Positions 15,907 to 28,376 of a stretch of 64,000 nt of DNA are shown in pieces (position 1 is the stretch's first letter; the number at the start of each line of letters is the position of its first letter). Location of the stretch: positions 374,501-438,500 of the forward strand of contig OX442320.1 in the NCBI GenBank assembly GCA_949358305.1. The letters run 5' to 3'. This DNA comes from Strigamia acuminata. Its lineage: Eukaryota > Arthropoda > Chilopoda > Geophilomorpha > Linotaeniidae. The notes below the pieces were generated by a model, which saw only the letters and a list, made by a program, of their open reading frames with translations, ran no database searches and was not told the origin of the DNA. The position numbers were made by a program, and so were the translations under genes.

Positions 15907-18900
15907 CATTGGACTTGTGGTGTTTGTGCTAAGTCAACCGTGATAAGATCAAAAGTCTATTCTCCCAAATCATTGCTTGGATGTTTCTAAAACTTACATT
16001 GGAGCCTTCTACTAAGGTTTAAACACTATTTCTGAACATTCAGAGACATTGGTCTTGTGGTGTTTGTGCTAAGTCAACTGTGATGAGATCAAAAGTCTAT
16101 TCTCCCAAATCATTGCTTGGATGTTTCTAAAACTTACATTGGAGCCTTCTACTAAGGTTTAAACACTATTTCTGAACATTCAGAGACATTGGTCTTGTGG
16201 TGTTTGTGCTAAGTCAACTATGATGAGATCAAAAGTCTATTCTCCCAAATGATTGCTTGGATGTTTCTAAAACTTACATTGGAGCCTTCTACTAAGGTTT
16301 AAACACTATTTCTGAACATTCAGAGACATTGGTCTTGTGGTGTTTGTGCTAAGTTAACTGTGATGAGATCAAAAGTCTATTCTCGCAAATCATTGCTTGG
16401 ATGTTGCTAAAACTTCCCTTGAAGTCTTCTACTAAGGTTTAAACACTATTTCTGAACATTCAGAGACATTGGTCTTGTGGTGTTTGTGCTAAGTCAACTG
16501 CGATGTGAAATGAGCTCAAAATTTTTTTTTCAAAATTTATTGCTTGGATGTTGCTAAAACTTTCATTGGAGCCTTCTACTAAGGTTTAAACACTATTTCT
16601 GAACATTCAGAGACATTGGTCTTGTGGTGTTTGTGCTAAGTCAACTGTGATGAGATCAAAAGTCTATTCTCCCAAATCATTGCTTGGATGTTTCTAAAAC
16701 TTACATTGAAGCCTTCTACTAAGGTTTAAACACTATTTTTGAACATTCAGAGACATTGGTCTTGTGGTGTTTGTGCTAAGTCAACTATGATGAGATCAAA
16801 AGTCTATTCTCCCAAATCATTGCTTGGATGTTTCTAAAACTTACATTGGAGCCTTCTACTAAGGTTTAAACACTATTTCTGAACATTCAGAGACATTGGT
16901 CTTGTGGTGTTTGTGCTAAGTCAACTATGATGAGATCAAAAGTCTATTCTCCCAAATCATTGCTTGGATGTTTCTAAAACTTACATTGGAGCCTTCTACT
17001 AAGGTTTAAACACTATTTCTGAACATTCAGAGACATTGGTCTTGTGGTGTTTGTGCTAAGTCAACTGCGATGTGAAATGAGCTCAAAATTTTTTTTTCAA
17101 AATTTATTGCTTGGATGTTGCTAAAACTTACATTGGAGCCTTCTACTAAGGTTTAAACACTATTTCTGAATATTCAGAGACATTGGTCTTGTGGTGTTTG
17201 TGCTAAGTCAACTGTGATGAGATCAAAAGTCTATTCTCCCAAATCATTGCTTGGATGTTTCTAAAACTTACATTGGAGCCTTCTACTAAGGTTTAAACAC
17301 TATTTCTGAACATTCAGAGACATTGGTCTTGTGGTGTTTGTGCTAAGTCAACTATGATGAGATCAAAAGTCTATTCTCCCAAATGATTGCTTGGATGTTT
17401 CTAAAACTTACATTGGAGCCTTCTACTAAGGTTTAAACACTATTTCTGAACATTCAGAGACATTGGTCTTGTGGTGTTTGTGCTAAGTCAACTATGATGA
17501 GATCAAAAGTCTATTCTCCCAAATCATTGCTTGGATGTTTCTAAAACTTACATTGGAGCCTTCTACTAAGGTTTAAACACTATTTCTGAACATTCAGAGA
17601 CATTGGTCTTGTGGTGTTTGTGCTAAGTCAACTGCGATGTGAAATGAGCTCAAAATTTTTTTTTCAAAATTTATTGCTTGGATGTTGCTAAAACTTACAT
17701 TGGAGCCTTCTACTAAGGTTTAAACACTATTTCTGAATATTCAGAGACATTGGTCTTGTGGTGTTTGTGCTAAGTCAACTGTGATGAGATCAAAAGTCTA
17801 TTCTCCCAAATCATTGCTTGGATGTTTCTAAAACTTACATTGGAGCCTTCTACTAAGGTTTAAACACTATTTCTGAACATTCAGAGACATTGGTCTTGTG
17901 GTGTTTGTGCTAAGTCAACTATGATGAGATCAAAAGTCTATTCTCCCAAATGATTGCTTGGATGTTTCTAAAACTTACATTGGAGCCTTCTACTAAGGTT
18001 TAAACACTATTTCTGAACATTCAGAGACATTGGTCTTGTGGTGTTTGTGCTAAGTCAACTATGATGAGATCAAAAGTCTATTCTCCCAAATCATTGCTTG
18101 GATGTTTCTAAAACTTACATTGGAGCCTTCTACTAAGGTTTAAACACTATTTCTGAACATTCAGAGACATTGGTCTTGTGGTGTTTGTGCTAAGTCAACT
18201 GCGATGTGAAATGAGCTCAAAATTTTTTTTTCAAAATTTATTGCTTGGATGTTGCTAAAACTTACATTGGAGCCTTTTACTAAGGTTTAAACACTATTTC
18301 TGAATATTCAGAGACATTGGTCTTGTGGTGTTTGTGCTAAGTCAACTGTGATGAGATCAAAAGTCTATTCTCCCAAATCATTGCTTGGATGTTTCTAAAA
18401 CTTACATTGGAGCCTTCTACTAAGGTTTAAACACTATTTCTGAACATTCAGAGACATTGGTCTTGTGGTGTTTGTGCTAAGTCAACTATGATGAGATCAA
18501 AAGTCTATTCTCCCAAATGATTGCTTGGATGTTTCTAAAACTTACATTGGAGCCTTCTACTAAGGTTTAAACACTATTTCTGAACATTCAGAGACATTGG
18601 TCTTGTGGTGTTTGTGCTAAGTCAACTATGATGAGATCAAAAGTCTATTCTCCCAAATCATTGCTTGGATGTTTCTAAAACTTACATTGGAGCCTTCTAC
18701 TAAGGTTTAAACACTATTTCTAAACATTCAGAGACATTGGTCTTGTGGTGTTTGTGCTAAGTCAACTGCGATGTGAAATGAGCTCAAAATTTTTTTTTCA
18801 AAATTTATTGCTTGGATGTTGCTAAAACTTACATTGGAGCCTTCTACTAAGGTTTAAACACTATTTCTGAACATTCAGAGACATTGGTCTCGTGGTGTTT

Positions 18901-21156
18901 GTGCTAAGTCAACTATGATGAGATCAAAAGTCTATTCTCCCAAATGATTGCTTGGATGTTTCTAAAACTTACATTGGAGCCTTCTACTAAGGTTTAAACA
19001 CTATTTCTGAACATTCAGAGACATTGGTCTTGTGGTGTTTGTGCTAAGTCAACTATGATGAGATCAAAAGTCTATTCTCCCAAATCATTACTTGGATGTT
19101 TCTAAAACTTACATTGGAGCCTTCTACTAAGGTTTAAACACTATTTCTGAACATTCAGAGACATTGATCTTGTGGTCTTTGTGCTAAGTCAACTGCGATG
19201 TAAAATGAGCTCAAAATTTTTTTTTCAAAATTTATTGCTTGGATGTTGCTAAAACTTACATTGGAGCCTTCTACTAAGGTTTAAACACTATTTCTGAACA
19301 TTCAGAGACATTGGTCTTGTGGTGTTTGTGCTAAGTCAACTATGATGAGATCAAAAGTCTATTCTCCCAAATCATTGCTTGGATGTTTCTAAAACTTACA
19401 TTGGAGCCTTCTACTAAGGTTTAAACACTACTTCTGAACATTCAGAGACATTGGTCTTGTGGTGTTTGTGCTAAGTCAACTGCGATGTAAAATGAGCTCA
19501 AAATTTTTTTTTCAAAATTTATTGCTTGGATGTTGCTAAAACTTACATTGGAGCCTTCTACTAAGGTTTAAACACTATTTCTGAATATTCAGAGACATTG
19601 GTCTTGTGGTGTTTGTGCTAAGTCAACTGTGATGAGATCAAAAGTCTATTCTCCCAAATCATTGCTTGGATGTTTCTAAAATTTACATTGGAGCCTTCTA
19701 CTAAGGTTTAAACACTATTTCTGAACATTCAGAGACATTGGTCTTGTGGTGTTTGTGCTAAGTCAACTATGATGAGATCAAAAGTCTATTCTCCCAAATG
19801 ATTGCTTGGATGTTTCTAAAACTTACATTGGAGCCTTCTACTAAGGTTTAAACACTATTTCTGAACATTCAGAGACATTGGTCTTGTGGTGTTTGTGCTA
19901 AGTTAACTGTGATGAGATCAAAAGTCTATTCTCGCAAATCATTGCTTGGATGTTGCTAAAACTTCTCTTGAAGTCTTCTACTAAGGTTTAAACACTATTT
20001 CTGAACATTTAGAGACATTGGTCTTGTGGTGTTTGTGCTAAGTCAACTGCGATGTGAAATGAGCTCAAAATTTTTTTTTCAAAATTTATTGCTTGGATGT
20101 TGCTAAAACCTACATTGGAGCCTTCTACTAAGGTTTAAACACTATTTCTGAACATTCAGAGACATTGGTCTTGTGGTGTTTGTGCTAAGTTAACTGTGAT
20201 GAGATCAAAAGTCTATTCTCGCAAATCATTGCTTGGATGTTGCTAAAACTTCCCTTGAAGTCTTCTACTAAGGTTTAAACACTATTTCTGAACATTCAGA
20301 GACATTGGTCTTGTGGTGTTTGTGCTAAGTCAACTGCGATGTGAAATGAGCTCAAAATTTTTTTTTCAAAATTTATTGCTTGGATGTTGCTAAAACTTTC
20401 ATTGGAGCCTTCTACTAAGGTTTAAACACTATTTCTGAACATTCAGAGACATTGGTCTTGTGGTGTTTGTGCTAAGTCAACTGTGATGAGATCAAAAGTC
20501 TATTCTCCCAAATCATTGCTTGGATGTTTCTAAAACTTACATTGGAGCCTTCTACTAAGGTTTAAACACTATTTCTGAACATTCAGAGACATTGGTCTTG
20601 TGGTGTTTGTGCTAAGTCAACTATGATGAGATCAAAAGTCTATTCTCCCAAATCATTGCTTGGATGTTTCTAAAACTTACATTGGAGCCTTCTACTAAGG
20701 TTTAAACACTATTTCTGAACATTCAGAGACATTGGTCTTGTGGTGTTTGTGCTAAGTCAACTATGATGAGATCAAAAGTCTATTCTCCCAAATCATTGCT
20801 TGGATGTTTCTAAAACTTACATTGGAGCCTTCTACTAAGGTTTAAACACTATTTCTGAACATTCAGAGACATTGGTCTTGTGGTGTTTGTGCTAAGTCAA
20901 CTGTGATGAGATCAAAAGTCTATTCTCTCAAATCATTGCTTGGATGTTTCTAAAACTTACATTGGAGCCTTCTACTAAGGTTTAAACACTATTTCTGAAC
21001 ATTCAGAGACATTGATCTTGTGGTCTTTGTGCTAAGTCAACTGCAATGTGAAATAAGCTCAAAATTTTTTTTTCAAAATTTATTGCTTGGATGTTGCTAA
21101 AACTTACATTGAAGGCTTCTACTAAGGTTTAAACACTATTTCTGAACATTCAGAGA

Positions 21157-23711
21157 CATTGGACTTGTGGTGTTTGTGCTAAGTCAACCGTGATAAGATC
21201 AAAAGTCTATTCTCCCAAATCATTGCTTGGATGTTTCTAAAACTTACATTGGAGCCTTCTACTAAGGTTTAAACACTATTTCTGAACATTCAGAGACATT
21301 GGTCTTGTGGTGTTTGTGCTAAGTCAACTGTGATGAGATCAAAAGTCTATTCTCCCAAATCATTGCTTGGATGTTTCTAAAACTTACATTGGAGCCTTCT
21401 ACTAAGGTTTAAACACTATTTCTGAACATTCAGAGACATTGGTCTTGTGGTGTTTGTGCTAAGTCAACTATGATGAGATCAAAAGTCTATTCTCCCAAAT
21501 GATTGCTTGGATGTTTCTAAAACTTACATTGGAGCCTTCTACTAAGGTTTAAACACTATTTCTGAACATTCAGAGACATTGGTCTTGTGGTGTTTGTGCT
21601 AAGTTAACTGTGATGAGATCAAAAGTCTATTCTCGCAAATCATTGCTTGGATGTTGCTAAAACTTCCCTTGAAGTCTTCTACTAAGGTTTAAACACTATT
21701 TCTGAACATTCAGAGACATTGGTCTTGTGGTGTTTGTGCTAAGTCAACTGCGATGTGAAATGAGCTCAAAATTTTTTTTTCAAAATTTATTGCTTGGATG
21801 TTGCTAAAACTTTCATTGGAGCCTTCTACTAAGGTTTAAACACTATTTCTGAACATTCAGAGACATTGGTCTTGTGGTGTTTGTGCTAAGTCAACTATGA
21901 TGAGATCAAAAGTCTATTCTCCCAAATCATTGCTTGGATGTTTCTAAAACTTACATTGGAGCCTTCTACTAAGGTTTAAACACTATTTCTGAACATTCAG
22001 AGACATTGGTCTTGTGGTGTTTGTGCTAAGTCAACTGCGATGTAAAATGAGCTCAAAATTTTTTTTTCAAAATTTATTGCTTGGATGTTGCTAAAACTTA
22101 CATTGGAGCCTTCTACTAAGGTTTAAACACTATTTCTGAATATTCAGAGACATTGGTCTTGTGGTGTTTGTGCTAAGTCAACTGTGATGAGATCAAAAGT
22201 CTATTCTCCCAAATCATTGCTTGGATGTTTCTAAAATTTACATTGGAGCCTTCTACTAAGGTTTAAACACTATTTCTGAACATTCAGAGACATTGGTCTT
22301 GTGGTGTTTGTGCTAAGTCAACTATGATGAGATCAAAAGTCTATTCTCCCAAATGATTGCTTGGATGTTTCTAAAACTTACATTGGAGCCTTCTACTAAG
22401 GTTTAAACACTATTTCTGAACATTCAGAGACATTGGTCTTGTGGTGTTTGTGCTAAGTTAACTGTGATGAGATCAAAAGTCTATTCTCGCAAATCATTGC
22501 TTGGATGTTGCTAAAACTTCTCTTGAAGTCTTCTACTAAGGTTTAAACACTATTTCTGAACATTTAGAGACATTGGTCTTGTGGTGTTTGTGCTAAGTCA
22601 ACTGCGATGTGAAATGAGCTCAAAATTTTTTTTTCAAAATTTATTGCTTGGATGTTGCTAAAACCTACATTGGAGCCTTCTACTAAGGTTTAAACACTAT
22701 TTCTGAACATTCAGAGACATTGGTCTTGTGGTGTTTGTGCTAAGTTAACTGTGATGAGATCAAAAGTCTATTCTCGCAAATCATTGCTTGGATGTTGCTA
22801 AAACTTCCCTTGAAGTCTTCTACTAAGGTTTAAACACTATTTCTGAACATTCAGAGACATTGGTCTTGTGGTGTTTGTGCTAAGTCAACTGCGATGTGAA
22901 ATGAGCTCAAAATTTTTTTTTCAAAATTTATTGCTTGGATGTTGCTAAAACTTTCATTGGAGCCTTCTACTAAGGTTTAAACACTATTTCTGAACATTCA
23001 GAGACATTGGTCTTGTGGTGTTTGTGCTAAGTCAACTGTGATGAGATCAAAAGTCTATTCTCCCAAATCATTGCTTGGATGTTTCTAAAACTTACATTGG
23101 AGCCTTCTACTAAGGTTTAAACACTATTTCTGAACATTCAGAGACATTGGTCTTGTGGTGTTTGTGCTAAGTCAACTATGATGAGATCAAAAGTCTATTC
23201 TCCCAAATCATTGCTTGGATGTTTCTAAAACTTACATTGGAGCCTTCTACTAAGGTTTAAACACTATTTCTGAACATTCAGAGACATTGGTCTTGTGGTG
23301 TTTGTGCTAAGTCAACTATGATGAGATCAAAAGTCTATTCTCCCAAATCATTGCTTGGATGTTTCTAAAACTTACATTGGAGCCTTCTACTAAGGTTTAA
23401 ACACTATTTCTGAACATTCAGAGACATTGGTCTTGTGGTGTTTGTGCTAAGTCAACTGTGATGAGATCAAAAGTCTATTCTCTCAAATCATTGCTTGGAT
23501 GTTTCTAAAACTTACATTGGAGCCTTCTACTAAGGTTTAAACACTATTTCTGAACATTCAGAGACATTGATCTTGTGGTCTTTGTGCTAAGTCAACTGCA
23601 ATGTGAAATAAGCTCAAAATTTTTTTTTCAAAATTTATTGCTTGGATGTTGCTAAAACTTACATTGAAGGCTTCTACTAAGGTTTAAACACTATTTCTGA
23701 ACATTCAGAGA
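21157..23711. repeat. Higher-order repeat unit, 18 monomers
   Basis: A 2555-bp unit of 18 monomers: thirteen of 140 bp and five of 147 bp, which sums exactly to 2555. It begins with the GGACTTGTGG monomer and ends with the GATCTTGTGGTCTTTG monomer. It is the fullest clean unit between two such markers in the window and serves as the reference for the shorter units. Confidence 0.85.
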
Positions 23712-25412
23712 CATTGGACTTGTGGTGTTTGTGCTAAGTCAACCGTGATAAGATCAAAAGTCTATTCTCCCAAATCATTGCTTGGATGTTTCTAAAACTT
23801 ACATTGGAGCCTTCTACTAAGGTTTAAACACTATTTCTGAACATTCAGAGACATTGGTCTTGTGGTGTTTGTGCTAAGTCAACTGTGATGAGATCAAAAG
23901 TCTATTCTCCCAAATCATTGCTTGGATGTTTCTAAAACTTACATTGGAGCCTTCTACTAAGGTTTAAACACTATTTCTGAACATTCAGAGACATTGGTCT
24001 TGTGGTGTTTGTGCTAAGTCAACTATGATGAGATCAAAAGTCTATTCTCCCAAATGATTGCTTGGATGTTTCTAAAACTTACATTGGAGCCTTCTACTAA
24101 GGTTTAAACACTATTTCTGAACATTCAGAGACATTGGTCTTGTGGTGTTTGTGCTAAGTTAACTGTGATGAGATCAAAAGTCTATTCTCGCAAATCATTG
24201 CTTGGATGTTGCTAAAACTTCTCTTGAAGTCTTCTACTAAGGTTTAAACACTATTTCTGAACATTTAGAGACATTGGTCTTGTGGTGTTTGTGCTAAGTC
24301 AACTGCGATGTGAAATGAGCTCAAAATTTTTTTTTCAAAATTTATTGCTTGGATGTTGCTAAAACCTACATTGGAGCCTTCTACTAAGGTTTAAACACTA
24401 TTTCTGAACATTCAGAGACATTGGTCTTGTGGTGTTTGTGCTAAGTTAACTGTGATGAGATCAAAAGTCTATTCTCGCAAATCATTGCTTGGATGTTGCT
24501 AAAACTTCCCTTGAAGTCTTCTACTAAGGTTTAAACACTATTTCTGAACATTCAGAGACATTGGTCTTGTGGTGTTTGTGCTAAGTCAACTGCGATGTGA
24601 AATGAGCTCAAAATTTTTTTTTCAAAATTTATTGCTTGGATGTTGCTAAAACTTTCATTGGAGCCTTCTACTAAGGTTTAAACACTATTTCTGAACATTC
24701 AGAGACATTGGTCTTGTGGTGTTTGTGCTAAGTCAACTGTGATGAGATCAAAAGTCTATTCTCCCAAATCATTGCTTGGATGTTTCTAAAACTTACATTG
24801 GAGCCTTCTACTAAGGTTTAAACACTATTTCTGAACATTCAGAGACATTGGTCTTGTGGTGTTTGTGCTAAGTCAACTATGATGAGATCAAAAGTCTATT
24901 CTCCCAAATCATTGCTTGGATGTTTCTAAAACTTACATTGGAGCCTTCTACTAAGGTTTAAACACTATTTCTGAACATTCAGAGACATTGGTCTTGTGGT
25001 GTTTGTGCTAAGTCAACTATGATGAGATCAAAAGTCTATTCTCCCAAATCATTGCTTGGATGTTTCTAAAACTTACATTGGAGCCTTCTACTAAGGTTTA
25101 AACACTATTTCTGAACATTCAGAGACATTGGTCTTGTGGTGTTTGTGCTAAGTCAACTGTGATGAGATCAAAAGTCTATTCTCTCAAATCATTGCTTGGA
25201 TGTTTCTAAAACTTACATTGGAGCCTTCTACTAAGGTTTAAACACTATTTCTGAACATTCAGAGACATTGATCTTGTGGTCTTTGTGCTAAGTCAACTGC
25301 AATGTGAAATAAGCTCAAAATTTTTTTTTCAAAATTTATTGCTTGGATGTTGCTAAAACTTACATTGAAGGCTTCTACTAAGGTTTAAACACTATTTCTG
25401 AACATTCAGAGA
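23712..25412. repeat. Higher-order repeat unit, 12 monomers (deleted form)
   Basis: A 1701-bp unit directly following the 18-monomer unit. It has the same start and end variants but lacks six consecutive monomers (four of 140 bp and two of 147 bp, 854 bp). The join lies between two monomers of the TTGAAGTC type: the unit keeps the 'CTTCTCTTGAAG' and 'AACATTTAGAG' version where the reference first has the 'CTTCCCTTGAAG' version. This is the pattern expected from unequal exchange between similar monomers out of register. Confidence 0.8.
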
Positions 25413-27034
25413 CATTGGACTTGTGGTGTTTGTGCTAAGTCAACCGTGATAAGATCAAAAGTCTATTCTCCCAAATCATTGCTTGGATGTTTCTAAAACT
25501 TACATTGGAGCCTTCTACTAAGGTTTAAACACTATTTCTGAACATTCAGAGACATTGGTCTTGTGGTGTTTGTGCTAAGTCAACTGTGATGAGATCAAAA
25601 GTCTATTCTCCCAAATCATTGCTTGGATGTTTCTAAAACTTACATTGGAGCCTTCTACTAAGGTTTAAACACTATTTCTGAACATTCAGAGACATTGGTC
25701 TTGTGGTGTTTGTGCTAAGTCAACTATGATGAGATCAAAAGTCTATTCTCCCAAATGATTGCTTGGATGTTTCTAAAACTTACATTGGAGCCTTCTACTA
25801 AGGTTTAAACACTATTTCTGAACATTCAGAGACATTGGTCTTGTGGTGTTTGTGCTAAGTTAACTGTGATGAGATCAAAAGTCTATTCTCGCAAATCATT
25901 GCTTGGATGTTGCTAAAACTTCCCTTGAAGTCTTCTACTAAGGTTTAAACACTATTTCTGAACATTCAGAGACATTGGTCTTGTGGTGTTTGTGCTAAGT
26001 CAACTGCGATGTGAAATGAGCTCAAAATTTTTTTTTCAAAATTTATTGCTTGGATGTTGCTAAAACTTTCATTGGAGCCTTCTACTAAGGTTTAAACACT
26101 ATTTCTGAACATTCAGAGACATTGGTCTTGTGGTGTTTGTGCTAAGTCAACTGTGATGAGATCAAAAGTCTATTCTCCCAAATCATTGCTTGGATGTTTC
26201 TAAAACTTACATTGAAGCCTTCTACTAAGGTTTAAACACTATTTTTGAACATTCAGAGACATTGGTCTTGTGGTGTTTGTGCTAAGTCAACTATGATGAG
26301 ATCAAAAGTCTATTCTCCCAAATCATTGCTTGGATGTTTCTAAAACTTACATTGGAGCCTTCTACTAAGGTTTAAACACTATTTCTGAACATTCAGAGAC
26401 ATTGGTCTTGTGGTGTTTGTGCTAAGTCAACTATGATGAGATCAAAAGTCTATTCTCCCAAATCATTGCTTGGATGTTTCTAAAACTTACATTGGAGCCT
26501 TCTACTAAGGTTTAAACACTATTTCTGAACATTCAGAGACATTGGTCTTGTGGTGTTTGTGCTAAGTCAACTGCGATGTGAAATGAGCTCAAAATTTTTT
26601 TTTCAAAATTTATTGCTTGGATGTTGCTAAAACTTACATTGGAGCCTTCTACTAAGGTTTAAACACTATTTCTGAATATTCAGAGACATTGGTCTTGTGG
26701 TGTTTGTGCTAAGTCAACTGTGATGAGATCAAAAGTCTATTCTCCCAAATCATTGCTTGGATGTTTCTAAAACTTACATTGGAGCCTTCTACTAAGGTTT
26801 AAACACTATTTCTGAACATTCAGAGACATTGGTCTTGTGGTGTTTGTGCTAAGTCAACTATGATGAGATCAAAAGTCTATTCTCCCAAATGATTGCTTGG
26901 ATGTTTCTAAAACTTACATTGGAGCCTTCTACTAAGGTTTAAACACTATTTCTGAACATTCAGAGACATTGGTCTTGTGGTGTTTGTGCTAAGTCAACTA
27001 TGATGAGATCAAAAGTCTATTCTCCCAAATCATT

Positions 27035-27038
27035 GCTT
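27035..27038. repeat. Target-site duplication of element 1 (GCTT)
   Basis: GCTT precedes the 5' LTR here and recurs at 56624-56627 right after the 3' LTR, where the satellite continues as GCTTGGATGTTTC. Confidence 0.93.
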
Positions 27039-27777
27039 TGTTGCGAGCACGCGCAACATGGTTTTTTTTGCTATCGCAATAGCGGATTTGCTTGAATTGA
27101 TCAATTATTTAAGTTTGTGTTTAGTTAATAGTGCAGCTTAAGTTTTGGCTAAATGTTAAATGAATTTCGTGAAGTTTGTGACGTGGGAGTGGTAGTTGTA
27201 CATTAATTCCACTTAATTTTGTACTTCTTGACCGGCACTTTAGAGCTTTCTCTGCTAAGATTCACCTAAAGTGTCGTTTGCTGTTAGCTTTAAGTTTGTT
27301 TTTACTTTGAAATGCGTGTTTAACGGTTTACTGTATTTTCTGTATGCATTCTTGCTCATTTCTATGCTTTTAGTAGTTGTTATACTTTACAAGTTGGCAC
27401 TAGAGGGCTGAATTCTCTGTGCAATTGTTGTAAACCGTTGCTACGATCTGTGATCTAATTGTTGTGCGTTGCACAACAACACTTGCTTGCTAGGGTTAAG
27501 TTATGTAATTTTTTTCTCCCTTTTTCTTTCTGTGTACTTTTGATAGATATTAACTTTAGAATAAATTCAGTTTTCATGTGCTTTAGCACATCAGTCTTGG
27601 ATTCAATGTGTGCTCATTGCTGCGCCTGTTCAGGGCAGCAATTTCGTTTATTTTCCATAAGTTTCAAGAGTGAATTCAATCACGGCAATTCACTACAAGA
27701 TCAGGTGAGAGAAGTTATTCTTCATCTTTTTTTCCTCGTTTCTTGCAGACTGCCACGGTCCAGGGCTGCCGGAAACA
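27039..27777 (+). repeat. Element 1, 5' LTR
   Basis: A 739-bp LTR, same length as and apparently identical to 55885-56623. It starts with a hairpin-forming TGTTGCG-N6-CGCAACA and ends GGAAACA. It holds an AATAAA at 27560-27565 as possible poly(A) signal, the dyad TTGTGC-GT-GCACAA near 27461, and near its 3' end a splice-donor-like GGTGAGAG (27704-27711) followed by a pyrimidine tract and TTGCAG ending at 27748. No clear TATA box was seen. An open frame that enters from 27459 is not considered coding. Confidence 0.93.
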
Positions 27778-27780
27778 TTT

Positions 27781-27800
27781 TGGTACCGTTGACTCAGGAT
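27781..27800 (+). promoter_or_regulatory. Element 1 primer-binding site, tRNA-His-like
   Basis: TGGTACCGTTGACTCAGGAT begins three bases after the 5' LTR, the usual place for the minus-strand primer site. From memory, the metazoan tRNA-His acceptor stem begins GCCGTGA, so a perfect site would start TGGTGCCGTGA. This one has A for G at base 5 and an extra T. Element 2 has a closely similar site, which supports the assignment. The tRNA identity is tentative. Confidence 0.55.
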
Positions 27801-27836
27801 TTTCGAACGAATTTCCTTCCGCTCGTGGCTGCGAAA

Positions 27837-28376
27837 ATGGCGGACATCGACGCCATTTGTCCAAGCGAACTTGCCGAATGCAGAGCCAACTGCATTGGAG
27901 GTTTTTTGAGCTGTGTGACGTCAGCCACACAGAAGGCTATCACACAGGACGAGGATCGTCACACGGGAAGGCGAGTTCCGTGCTTGCGGTTCATCGGCGT
28001 CGTCAACACAGCACGTGGTTTGGCGTCGTTGATCAAGTCAGACGCCATTTGTCTGATCGTCGATAGCAACCACATCGGGATCGTCGGTCAAGAGAGTTTT
28101 ACAAAGATTTTCCGAGTTTTCGTGTGCCCAGCTAGTTGTACAGAACGAGGCTGTGTCCACACAGACGTGCGCCGTCTCACAAGCGACGCGGTCAAGATTC
28201 CAGTCAAGTTGTTTCGTCCTAAGCAGAGCGAGTCTTCTCAGGCAGAATGGACGATCCAGCAAAGAGATTCGTGCCGTCAGCGCACACAGAATGGTCACCG
28301 AGTTTGGAAGAGTCACTCTTCAAGCGTCAGTCGACCGTCAGTTAAACACAACGCAATGTACTGGAGTCGGCAATGA
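27837..28376 (+). CDS. Hypothetical short ORF in element 1
   Basis: The first ATG after the primer-binding site, in good context (AAAATGG), opens a 179-residue frame beginning MADIDAICPSELAECRANC. I recognise no domain. It is cysteine-containing and basic, with no zinc knuckle, protease or polymerase motif, and no hydrophobic segment long enough for a membrane span. The position is where gag would start, so it may be a decayed gag remnant or chance. The same strand is open upstream into the LTR, and other frames overlap it with similar lengths, which weakens the case. A 13-base repeat (GACGCCATTTGTC) occurs twice within it, near 27849 and 28041. Confidence 0.25.
   Translation: MADIDAICPSELAECRANCIGGFLSCVTSATQKAITQDEDRHTGRRVPCLRFIGVVNTARGLASLIKSDAICLIVDSNHIGIVGQESFTKIFRVFVCPASCTERGCVHTDVRRLTSDAVKIPVKLFRPKQSESSQAEWTIQQRDSCRQRTQNGHRVWKSHSSSVSRPSVKHNAMYWSRQ

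Larger units (their letters stand above)
1..27038. repeat. Satellite array, left arm (140/147-bp monomers)
   Basis: An uninterrupted tandem array of about 190 monomers. The basic monomer is 140 bp (starts at 1, 141, 281). A second class is 147 bp because the segment after CAACTGCGATG is replaced by a T9-containing block (for example the monomer starting at 421, next start 568). Recognisable variants are: standard; a 'TTAACTGTG...TCGCAAATC...TTGAAGTC' type; a 147-bp type; a 'GATCTTGTGGTCTTTG' 147-bp type ending ACATTGAAGGC; and a 'GGACTTGTGG...AACCGTG' type that always follows the last one. Almost every monomer contains the palindrome GTTTAAAC and the near-palindrome TCTGAACATTCAGA. No open frame of useful length exists. 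The last four bases (27035-27038, GCTT) are duplicated at 56624. A pericentromeric or other heterochromatic location is an inference. Confidence 0.97.

Noticed and set aside
1-27038. CRISPR-like array of direct repeats
   Set aside because: Repeats are 140-147 bp, head to tail without spacers, and the context is eukaryotic.
27459-27836. Start of the long plus-strand frame in the element 1 LTR
   Set aside because: The same segment occurs in the 3' LTR with a different continuation into satellite; it crosses the primer-binding site and is not coding.
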